Assembly (NCBI GenBank): GCA_021790035.1
Contig: JAJYIO010000162.1
Coordinates: forward strand, 1 to 6,368
Origin: a bacterium
GTDB taxonomy: Bacteria; Cyanobacteriota; Sericytochromatia; S15B-MN24; VGJW01
Direction of reading: 5' to 3'
DNA: 6,368 bases
Shown: in pieces, positions 1-5,270 of the stretch
How positions within the stretch are numbered: position 1 is the first letter of the stretch
Layout of the letters: each line of letters starts with the position of its first letter
Translations under genes and position numbers: made by a program
Notes under the pieces: generated by a model
What the model was told of the DNA's origin: nothing
Database searches by the model: none
What the model saw: only the letters and a program-made list of their open reading frames with translations

Positions 1-562
1 CCAGTGCGATGGCCTCGGCGAGATTGGCCGGGGAGAGGCCGCCGCTCAGGAGCACGGGCTTGCCGCCGGCCGAGACCGCTGCTGCGGCCAGCTTCCAGCT
101 ACCCGGCAGGCCTTCTCCAGCTCGGCACTCGAGGAGAAAGGCATCCACGTGAGGCTCGAAGGTGGGCAGCGCGGCGAGATCCGCCGGGGTGTCCAGGCGG
201 AGGGTCTTGATCACCTGGATCGAGAGCGAGATCTTCCAGCGCTCTATCTCGTAAGGAGCCTCGAAGCCATCAAACTGGACGCACCGGATTCCGGATGAGA
301 CCACCCGTCTCAGGGCCTCGGCACGGCTGGTCTCGAGGGGATCCGTCAGATCGACGACAGCGACGGGCGTCACGAACGGGGGAAGGCAACCGGCCAGCCG
401 CGCGACCTCGTCCGGAGACACGTAGCGCGGGCTCTTCGGGATCATGACGAAGCCCACGGCGTCGACGCCCGCATTCACTGCCGCTCGCACATCCTCGGAC
501 CGTGTCAAGCCGCAGATCTTGATCCGGGGCCTTGCGGCGACCGCTGGCTGCGTTGCGGTCAC
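1..562 (-). CDS. trpF: Phosphoribosylanthranilate isomerase, divergent (partial, C-terminus missing)
   Basis: TrpF isomerises N-(5-phosphoribosyl)anthranilate to CdRP, the third step of tryptophan synthesis, in the cytoplasm. The first 187 residues are visible; a full protein is usually 200-230. Seen: KICGLT at 15-20 with the catalytic-base Cys17, GFVMIPKSPRYV at 37-48 with the substrate-binding Arg46 position, IKTLRL at 118-123, and the phosphate-binding LLSGGLSP at 171-178. The GTG start at 562 is preceded by GGAGGT (569-574) at 6 nt, and KICG falls at the usual distance from it. Oddities: the usual VQLHG is VQFDG (Asp98 for His), the usual general-acid Asp after strand 6 reads LLEC (Glu145), and the GGTG loop before the FDW motif is replaced by GEGLPGSW. 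Family membership is confident. Activity is less certain because of these changes. No other trp gene is visible. Confidence 0.88.
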   Translation of the reverse strand, partial: MTATQPAVAARPRIKICGLTRSEDVRAAVNAGVDAVGFVMIPKSPRYVSPDEVARLAGCLPPFVTPVAVVDLTDPLETSRAEALRRVVSSGIRCVQFDGFEAPYEIERWKISLSIQVIKTLRLDTPADLAALPTFEPHVDAFLLECRAGEGLPGSWKLAAAAVSAGGKPVLLSGGLSPANLAEAIAL

Positions 563-677
563 GGAGCGACCTCCGATCGGGATCTCACCCGTCTCTTCAC
601 GAGGCCTCCCCGGCCCGCCTCGACGCGTCGCGGGCCCTCCGGATTTCGCCGAGCACGCTCTGTTGCACGAAGCTCAT

Positions 678-738
678 TTTCGCACAAGTTGGCTGCCTGC
701 CGACCCCGTGCGACAGCTTCCCGTGGGTCGGTGCGAAA
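678..738. repeat. Inverted repeat TTTCGCAC / GTGCGAAA plus an extra GTGCGA half-site
   Basis: TTTCGCAC at 678-685 and GTGCGAAA at 731-738 are perfect 8-bp inverted arms. A third copy of the core, GTGCGA, lies between them at 708-713. The core centres are 28 and 23 bp apart. This resembles a multi-site operator such as an OmpR/CpxR-type regulator might bind in front of its own gene. That role is inference only, and short GC-rich words recur by chance. Confidence 0.35.
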
Positions 739-740
739 TC

Positions 741-759
741 TCGCTGAAACGGTCAGCGA
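741..759. repeat. 6-bp inverted repeat with 7-nt spacer
   Basis: TCGCTG (741-746) and CAGCGA (754-759) are exact inverted copies separated by AAACGGT. The arms could form a small hairpin in the regulator mRNA leader or a compact palindromic protein site. No T-tract follows, so it does not look like a terminator. Confidence 0.35.
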
Positions 760-768
760 TTACCATCT

Positions 769-791
769 GGTGCCTCGCCCTGCCAGGCGCC
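769..791 (+). other. Leader hairpin next to a ribosome site
   Basis: GGTGCCT (769-775) can pair with AGGCGCC (785-791) through a 9-nt loop, with one G-U pair. It lies immediately before the purine-rich AAGGGAG at 793-799. In the transcript it would sit just upstream of the only Shine-Dalgarno-like site before the regulator gene, so it could affect initiation. The fold is read by eye. Confidence 0.3.
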
Positions 792-802
792 GAAGGGAGT
801 CG

Positions 803-832
803 ATGGTCAAACCGGCCCCGGCCGCGTCATGA
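803..832 (+). CDS. Possible 9-codon leader peptide overlapping the response-regulator start
   Basis: An ATG at 803 reads MVKPAPAAS and stops at TGA 830-832, overlapping the regulator ATG (829) in an ATGA junction. The purine-rich AAGGGAG at 793-799 lies 3 nt before this ATG, a tight spacing. The regulator's own candidate starts (829, 838, 844) have no comparable site. This fits translational coupling, in which ribosomes finishing the leader restart on the regulator. The frame is short enough to arise by chance, so confidence is low. Confidence 0.25.
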   Translation: MVKPAPAAS

Positions 833-1524
833 TATGGATGCACATGATCGAGTCCGTACCGCGCAAGCTCCTGTTGATCGACGACGACCGCGAGCTGGCC
901 GACCTCTTGCGGGATTTCGTCGCATTGCATGGCTACGACCTGTGGTGGGCGGATCGTCCGTCCGCGGGGCTGGCGCGGCTCGCGGAGTCGCCCGACCTGC
1001 TCTTGCTGGACGTCATGCTGCCCGAGGAAGACGGGTTCGATGTCTGTCGCGAGCTCCGGGAAGCGGGCCACACCATTCCGATCATCATGTTGACGGCACG
1101 GGGCAATGACATCGACCGGATCCGGGGCCTCAAAGAGGGCGCCGATGATTACGTTCCCAAGCCGTTCAACCCCCTCGAGCTCCTCGCCCGCGTCGAGGCG
1201 GTCCTGCGCCGATCAGGCCCCTCCGTGGCGTCGGTGACCGGCGATCGGCTCGATCCCGATCGGCGCACGCTCTGGCTCGACGGGCGTGAGGTGGCCTTGA
1301 CCCCATCGGAGTACCGGATCCTCGAGGGAATGAGCGCATCTCCGGGGCGGGCGTTCACGCGCGACCAGCTCCTGGCGATGATGGATTCCGCGGGGGCGAT
1401 CGAGAGCTTCGATCGCGCGATCGACATTCACATGAGCCGTCTCCGCAGCAAGATCGAGGTCGACGCGCGTCGGCCCGTCCACCTGATCACCGTCCGGGGG
1501 GTGGGTTATCGCTTCGAGTGGTGA
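829..1524 (+). CDS. OmpR/CpxR-family response regulator
   Basis: This is a DNA-binding regulator switched on by phosphotransfer from a sensor kinase, most likely the next gene. It has 231 residues, a normal family length. The receiver domain spans about 12-128, with the acidic pocket Asp18-Asp20, phospho-acceptor Asp61 in LLLLDVMLPEEDG, Thr89 in MLTA and Lys111 in VPKPF. A winged-helix domain spans about 135-230, with LTPSEYRIL, FTRDQLL, DIHMSRLRSKIE and the terminal ITVRGVGYRFEW. All key residues are present, so it should be phosphorylatable. The start could be ATG 829, 838 or 844; 829 is kept because it overlaps the stop of the upstream leader frame, but none has a clear ribosome site. The stop is 31 bp before the kinase start, so the two form an operon. 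Targets are unknown; autoregulation through the upstream repeats is possible. Confidence 0.95.
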   Translation: MIWMHMIESVPRKLLLIDDDRELADLLRDFVALHGYDLWWADRPSAGLARLAESPDLLLLDVMLPEEDGFDVCRELREAGHTIPIIMLTARGNDIDRIRGLKEGADDYVPKPFNPLELLARVEAVLRRSGPSVASVTGDRLDPDRRTLWLDGREVALTPSEYRILEGMSASPGRAFTRDQLLAMMDSAGAIESFDRAIDIHMSRLRSKIEVDARRPVHLITVRGVGYRFEW

Positions 1525-1543
1525 GTTGCCTGCGACCAGGTCC

Positions 1544-1549
1544 GGGAGG
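1544..1549 (+). promoter_or_regulatory. Ribosome binding site that sets the kinase start
   Basis: GGGAGG lies 6 nt before GTG 1556. The same frame also opens at TTG 1526, only 1 bp after the regulator stop, but that codon has no comparable site. The site therefore favours GTG 1556, giving a protein that begins VRSLVVKIYLFTVV, with the first membrane segment at the very N-terminus. Confidence 0.75.
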
Positions 1550-1555
1550 CTGAGG

Positions 1556-2872
1556 GTGCGCTCGCTCGTCGTCAAGATCTACCTGTTCACGGTAGTCACG
1601 CTGGTCTTGCTGTTCTTCGTCAACCTCTGGGTCAGCCGGCTGCTGATGGACCGCGCCAAGTTCGATGCCATGCGGCAGGTCGGGCTTCATCACGCCGGTT
1701 TCATGGCCGAGGAGATAGCGCGTTCGCTGGTCAAGGAGCCAGATGGGTCGTGGCGTCCGGATGCCGGTCGCATCGCCGAGCTCGGAAGCGGACTGATGGT
1801 GAGTATCCGCTACACGCCGTGGTCCGGGGTCCATCCGACGGAGCTCGCTAGCAGGGGCGTGCTCCTGGCCCGGCATGGATTTCCCCTGAGCCGCTACTGG
1901 GTCCGGATCGATCGCGACGGCAAGCCAGTCGGCGCTGCGCGGGTGGTCTCGCGTTTTCCGCACGGCCCGCCGCCTCACCACTTCGAGTTTCCGTTGCTCA
2001 TCGTGGTCTTCACGGGCGTCATGATCGTCCCGTCGCTCTTCCTCTGGGTCGTGCGGCCTCTCGAGAAGATGGTGTCGGTCGCGCACCGCCTCGGTGAAGG
2101 CGATCTGGATTCTCCGGTGCCCCAGACTCGTCGCGACGAGTTCGGCGACCTCGAACGCGCCTTCGAGGGCCTTCGCCTGCGGATCCAGCAGATGTTGCGG
2201 GCCCGGGACCGCCTCCTCACCGACATCAGCCATGAACTGCGCGGTCCGCTGTCCCGAATGACCGTCGCGCTCCCCCTGCTCAAGACGGTCATGCCGCCAG
2301 CGGGTCCCGCGGCCAGGTACGTCGACCAGATCGAACACGAGGTCGGCAGGATGGAGGCGCTGATCGAGGAGCTGCTGGCATTCGCACGTGGCCGGAGTCC
2401 CTCCGAGATCGAGCAGCGTCCGATCGACCTCGCGGACCTGGCCCGACAGCTGGTCTCCGAGCGGAGCCTCGTGGCCGGCGAGCGCAAGGTCAAGGTGAAC
2501 GAGGACCTCGACGAGGCGCAGGTGGTCGGGGATCCGGCGCTTCTGGCGCGGGCGATGGGCAATTTTCTCGACAACGCGATCAAGTACACTCCCGCAGGAG
2601 GCCACGTCTGGCTCGAGACCCGGAGGCAGGGCAGCCAGATCCTCTTCTCGGTCCGCGATGATGGGCCCGGCATCCCGGCAGCGGCCCTGCCTCATTTGTT
2701 CGAACCTTTTTACCGGCCTGACGTCGCCCGGTCCCGCGATACGGGCGGTGTCGGGATGGGCCTTGCGATCGGCCGGGCGATCGCCGAACGTCACGGGGGG
2801 GCCGCCCGGGTTTCGAGCACCGAGGGGGAAGGTACGATCGCCGAGCTGGCCCTGCCGGCACACCTCGTCTGA
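1556..2872 (+). CDS. CpxA-type membrane sensor histidine kinase
   Basis: This inner-membrane kinase autophosphorylates on His and passes the phosphate to its regulator, presumably the adjacent upstream gene. It has 438 residues from GTG 1556. Membrane segment 1 spans about 7-25 and segment 2 about 144-166, enclosing a sensor domain of roughly 115 residues outside the membrane. HAMP follows (about 167-215), then the dimerisation helix with DISHELRGPLSRM (His226), a sequence close to CpxA. The ATPase domain has the N box NFLDNAIKY (336-344), G1 DDGPGIP (368-374), F box LFEPFYRP and G2 GVGMGLAI (398-405). All catalytic motifs are intact. A His/Pro-rich stretch (PHGPPPHH, about 135-142) lies just before membrane segment 2. 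The signal sensed is not evident. The gene ends 54 bp from the end of the convergent second kinase. Confidence 0.95.
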   Translation: MRSLVVKIYLFTVVTLVLLFFVNLWVSRLLMDRAKFDAMRQVGLHHAGFMAEEIARSLVKEPDGSWRPDAGRIAELGSGLMVSIRYTPWSGVHPTELASRGVLLARHGFPLSRYWVRIDRDGKPVGAARVVSRFPHGPPPHHFEFPLLIVVFTGVMIVPSLFLWVVRPLEKMVSVAHRLGEGDLDSPVPQTRRDEFGDLERAFEGLRLRIQQMLRARDRLLTDISHELRGPLSRMTVALPLLKTVMPPAGPAARYVDQIEHEVGRMEALIEELLAFARGRSPSEIEQRPIDLADLARQLVSERSLVAGERKVKVNEDLDEAQVVGDPALLARAMGNFLDNAIKYTPAGGHVWLETRRQGSQILFSVRDDGPGIPAAALPHLFEPFYRPDVARSRDTGGVGMGLAIGRAIAERHGGAARVSSTEGEGTIAELALPAHLV

Positions 2873-2926
2873 GCGAGAGGGCGTGCGGGACCTCGCCGGC
2901 TCGATGTCGGGCCGCCAGACCTCGGT

Positions 2927-3883
2927 TCAGGTCGCGGTTGGCAGCAGGATGGTGAAGGTGGCGCCGTGGTCGGCGCCACGGCTTGCAGCGCGGATGGTCG
3001 CCCCGGAGCGCTCGAGCAGGTGCTTGGCCAGGGGCAGGCCGAGGCCTAGCCCGCCATAGAGGCGGGTCGAGCCGTGATCGACCAGGCCAAAGGGCTGGAA
3101 GACCCGATCGAGACGGTCGGACGGGATCCCGGCGCCGGTGTTGCGGATTGCCAGGGAGACGTTCGATCGCAGCATGTGGACCCGCAGCTTGATGAGGCCC
3201 CCCGGGTGGTTGAACTTGACCGCATTCTCGATCAGGGCCTGCAGCACGGCGTCAAGACACACTCCGTCGAAAAGGACGACGGGAGGTCGGACGGGGAGCC
3301 GTTGATCGACAATCAGGCCCATGTTCGAGATCTGCTCTGCCTCGGCACCGAGCGCGCGATCGACCGCCTCGCCCAGCTCGAGCGGCTGCGGATCGATCCT
3401 GAGCTGGCCCGAAAGCGCCTGTGCCAGCAGGATCGATCGATCGACCTTGCGCGAAAGCTCCCGGCTGCTGCGCAGGATCTCGGCCAGGTGCTCGGCGGTG
3501 TCGGATCCTCCGGGCGGTTGATCGAGCAAGTACTCGGACCAGCCCTGGATGATCGAGATCGGGGTTCTGAACTCGTGCCCGATGGTGGTCGGGAGCTGTC
3601 GCTGGAGCTGTTCCAGGGATTCGAGCCGTTCGCGAAGGCGCAGGTTCTCGGAGCGCTCGGCCCGGAGCAGCTTGCGCAGACGAGCCTTGCCGAGCCGGGT
3701 TTGATCGAGCTCGGTATTGACCTCGTCGAGGTGGAGCCTCATCTCGTCCATGCGGCCGAGGGCGGTCTCGAGCTGCTGTTCGAGAAGCGACCTCGTCCAG
3801 AACGGGGAGTTCCGCTCGGTGGGCATGGGGAGGGCACCTCGCATGCGGGACTTCGCTTCATACTTGTTTGTGACGAAATGCAT
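2927..3883 (-). CDS. Orphan soluble histidine kinase with N-terminal coiled coil
   Basis: A predicted cytoplasmic sensor kinase of 318 residues with no membrane segment, signal peptide, receiver domain or recognisable PAS/GAF domain. Residues about 31-98 are charged and heptad-like, a likely coiled coil leading into the dimerisation helix with TIGHEFRTPIS (His103). The ATPase domain shows the N box LIENAVKFN (217-225), G1 NTGAGIP (248-254), F box VFQPFGLVD and G2 YGGLGLGLPLAK (276-287). The G1 box starts with Asn where most kinases have Asp; Asn occurs in some kinases, so activity is still likely. ATG 3883 has a strong GGAGGA site at 4 nt; the frame extends further upstream, but that part would lie antisense over the sugar-binding gene. 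Internal ATGs at codons 14 and 20 are possible alternatives. No regulator gene adjoins it on its own strand. Its partner could be the regulator at 829, another protein, or unlinked. Confidence 0.9.
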   Translation of the reverse strand: MHFVTNKYEAKSRMRGALPMPTERNSPFWTRSLLEQQLETALGRMDEMRLHLDEVNTELDQTRLGKARLRKLLRAERSENLRLRERLESLEQLQRQLPTTIGHEFRTPISIIQGWSEYLLDQPPGGSDTAEHLAEILRSSRELSRKVDRSILLAQALSGQLRIDPQPLELGEAVDRALGAEAEQISNMGLIVDQRLPVRPPVVLFDGVCLDAVLQALIENAVKFNHPGGLIKLRVHMLRSNVSLAIRNTGAGIPSDRLDRVFQPFGLVDHGSTRLYGGLGLGLPLAKHLLERSGATIRAASRGADHGATFTILLPTAT

Positions 3884-3986
3884 TATTCCTCCGGCTCTCC
3901 GGCAAAGCAAGCACGAATTTGGAGCCGGCCGTCCGAGGGCAGGCGTTGTGCCGCAAGACCGGCGAGTGCTATCATCCAAGCCTGCC
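3884..3986. promoter_or_regulatory. Divergent control region, soluble kinase / sugar importer
   Basis: This 103-bp gap lies between two divergent starts and must hold both promoters. On the minus strand a GGAGGA site (3887-3892) serves the kinase. On the plus strand the importer has no Shine-Dalgarno site but has a promoter-like pair. One arm of a 10-bp inverted repeat lies here. Shared control of the kinase and importer from this region is possible. Confidence 0.6.
3946..3975 (+). promoter_or_regulatory. Candidate promoter for the sugar importer, near-leaderless
   Basis: TTGTGC (3946-3951), an 18-nt gap and TATCAT (3970-3975) resemble a sigma-70 type promoter, with five of six matches at -10. 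Transcription would begin near 3982, only about 5 nt before ATG 3987. That agrees with the lack of any Shine-Dalgarno site before this ATG and suggests a nearly leaderless message. Called by eye; the -35 match is modest. Confidence 0.35.
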
Positions 3987-4020
3987 ATGAACGTGCGTTT
4001 TCGCCTCGGGCTTGCGGCAC
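3948..4020. repeat. 10-bp inverted-repeat pair spanning the importer promoter and start
   Basis: GTGCCGCAAG (3948-3957) and CTTGCGGCAC (4011-4020) are perfect inverted copies, with centres 63 bp apart. The first overlaps the candidate -35; the second lies inside the signal-peptide codons. The extended first site, TTGTGCCGCAA, is itself partly palindromic. The arrangement would suit a repressor binding two sites, but no regulator for it is visible. Confidence 0.4.
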
Positions 4021-5270
4021 TTTTCGCAGCTCTCGCGGTCGGGGGCTGCGCCTCGGCCGAGGATGCCGATACCCTGACCATCTGGCACAGCTGGGGGGGC
4101 GCAGAGCTCCGGACGCTGAAGAGCCTGATCGCCGATTTCGAGCGCGAGCATCCCGGCATCGACGTCGTGGCGTTGCAGATTCCCCACGACACGCTCCTGG
4201 ACAAGTACACCCGGTCGAGCGCGGCCAACGGGGGGCCGGATATCCTCATCGGCGACAACGACTGGTCGGGCAAGCTTTCCCAGGCCGGCCTGTTGGTCCC
4301 GATCTTCGACGAGCGCGACAAGGGCGCCGGCTCGACTCCAGGTAGCTCGGTCTCGGTGGCGCCATCCCCGGATCCGGATGCGCAACCCCTCTTTCCGCTG
4401 GCCGACGAGGCTCGGTTCTCCCCGGAGACCCTGTCTGCCTTGCGGGTCGGCCACGAGATTTACGCCTGGCCCGAGTCGGTCGAGACGGTCGTGCTGTACT
4501 ACAACAAGCACTGGGTCCCTCGGCCGCCGGCCACCATGGCTGCGCTTCGCGCCATGGCCGCGGGGCTCCACATTCCAGATGGCTACGCCCTGGCCTTCAA
4601 CACCGACTTCTACTACTTCGCGGGATACTTCTTCGGGGGCGGAGGGCAGATCTTCGGGCCGGACGGCAAGCTCGACGTCGATACGCCCGCCGGCGTCGAC
4701 ATGCTGGGCTGGCTGGCTCGTCTCACGAAGGCCCCCGGGGTGCTCGGGACCCATGACTACGGCAAGGCCGACTCCCTCTACAAGCAGGGCAAGGCCGCGA
4801 TGATCGTCAACGGCCCCTGGGCGCTGGCGGACTACCAGAAGGCGCTCGGGCCCGAACTCGGCCTCGCGCCGCTTCCGAGACTGTCCGGCGCTCGTTCGCC
4901 CAGACCCTGGATAGGGGTCAAGTGCCTGATGGTCAATTCCGACATCGATGCCCGTCATCTTCAACTCGCTCGCAGCTTCCTGTCGTTCATCGACGAGCCC
5001 TCGAGCCAGCAGGAGCTGTCGGCCGGCTGCGGCCACATCCCGGCGGTACTCGGGGTCAAGCTTCCGCCGGACGCCCCTCTGGCCGTCTTTGAACGCCAGG
5101 CGCGCACCGGCACGCCCAAGAGCGCCGATCCGCATCTGGCTCTGGTCTGGGATCCGATGAACCGCGCCATCCAGGAGACGCTGTCCCATCGGTATCCCCC
5201 GGCGGTCGCCCTGGCGCGGACGCAGAAGCTGATCGAGGCCGAACTGGCCGAAGTGGAGGCCAACGAGTGA
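3987..5270 (+). CDS. ABC sugar importer, lipoprotein substrate-binding protein (MalE / family 1)
   Basis: This protein captures a sugar, probably a malto- or other oligosaccharide, outside the cytoplasmic membrane and delivers it to the permease. It has 427 residues, normal for the family. The lipoprotein signal peptide MNVRFRLGLAALFAALAVGG precedes Cys21. Family 1 features follow: TLTIWHSWGGAE (29-40), FEREHPGIDV (51-60), GPDILIGDNDW (83-93), IYAWPESVETVVLYYNK (158-174), YFFGGGGQIFGPDGK (214-228), GKAAMIVNGPWALADY (268-283) and the C-terminal VWDPMNRAIQETL (387-399), much as in MalE proteins. ATG 3987 is chosen because the signal peptide starts there; the frame is open further upstream without a signal. 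A Ser/Pro-rich stretch at about 111-134 looks like an insert relative to common relatives. It overlaps the permease gene by 4 bp. Specificity cannot be read from the sequence. Confidence 0.93.
   Translation: MNVRFRLGLAALFAALAVGGCASAEDADTLTIWHSWGGAELRTLKSLIADFEREHPGIDVVALQIPHDTLLDKYTRSSAANGGPDILIGDNDWSGKLSQAGLLVPIFDERDKGAGSTPGSSVSVAPSPDPDAQPLFPLADEARFSPETLSALRVGHEIYAWPESVETVVLYYNKHWVPRPPATMAALRAMAAGLHIPDGYALAFNTDFYYFAGYFFGGGGQIFGPDGKLDVDTPAGVDMLGWLARLTKAPGVLGTHDYGKADSLYKQGKAAMIVNGPWALADYQKALGPELGLAPLPRLSGARSPRPWIGVKCLMVNSDIDARHLQLARSFLSFIDEPSSQQELSAGCGHIPAVLGVKLPPDAPLAVFERQARTGTPKSADPHLALVWDPMNRAIQETLSHRYPPAVALARTQKLIEAELAEVEANE
5255..5259 (+). promoter_or_regulatory. Ribosome binding site for the permease, inside the upstream gene
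   Basis: GGAGG lies within the last codons of the binding-protein gene, 7 nt before GTG 5267. It supports GTG 5267 as the permease start and shows that the two genes are co-translated from one message. Confidence 0.8.

Larger units (their letters stand above)
563..828. other. Divergent intergenic region, trpF / response regulator
   Basis: This stretch of 266 bp separates two divergent genes and should hold both promoters. It contains the trpF ribosome site, short inverted repeats (described separately), and a 9-codon leader frame before the regulator gene. I could not identify a convincing -35/-10 pair. TTGCAC at 663-668 has no good -10 partner. A minus-strand frame of 26 codons (677-597) is present but is too short to call as a gene. 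Confidence 0.7.

Noticed and set aside
663..691. TTGCAC ... CAAGTT as a regulator promoter
   Set aside because: The spacing is right, but the -10 matches the consensus at only two of six positions.
444..1109. Long plus-strand frame across the trpF start, the gap and the regulator gene
   Set aside because: Its product is Arg/Pro-rich without any family signature, and it overlaps two clear genes in other frames, so it is a shadow of GC-rich coding.
1526..1555. TTG 1526 as the start of the membrane kinase
   Set aside because: It has no ribosome site, while GTG 1556 has GGGAGG at 6 nt and places the first membrane segment at the N-terminus.
1487..2863. 458-codon minus-strand frame opposite the membrane kinase
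   Set aside because: It mirrors the codon pattern of the intact kinase on the plus strand. The predicted protein is rich in Arg, His, Gln and Asp, with no domain.
2873..2926. Bidirectional terminator between the convergent kinases
   Set aside because: Only short arms (GCGAG 2873-2877 / CTCGC 2892-2896) and a 7-bp direct repeat GACCTCG are present, with no T-tract, so no terminator can be supported.
3074..4345. 423-codon plus-strand frame opposite the soluble kinase
   Set aside because: It is antisense to a kinase with all its motifs and shows no recognisable domain of its own.
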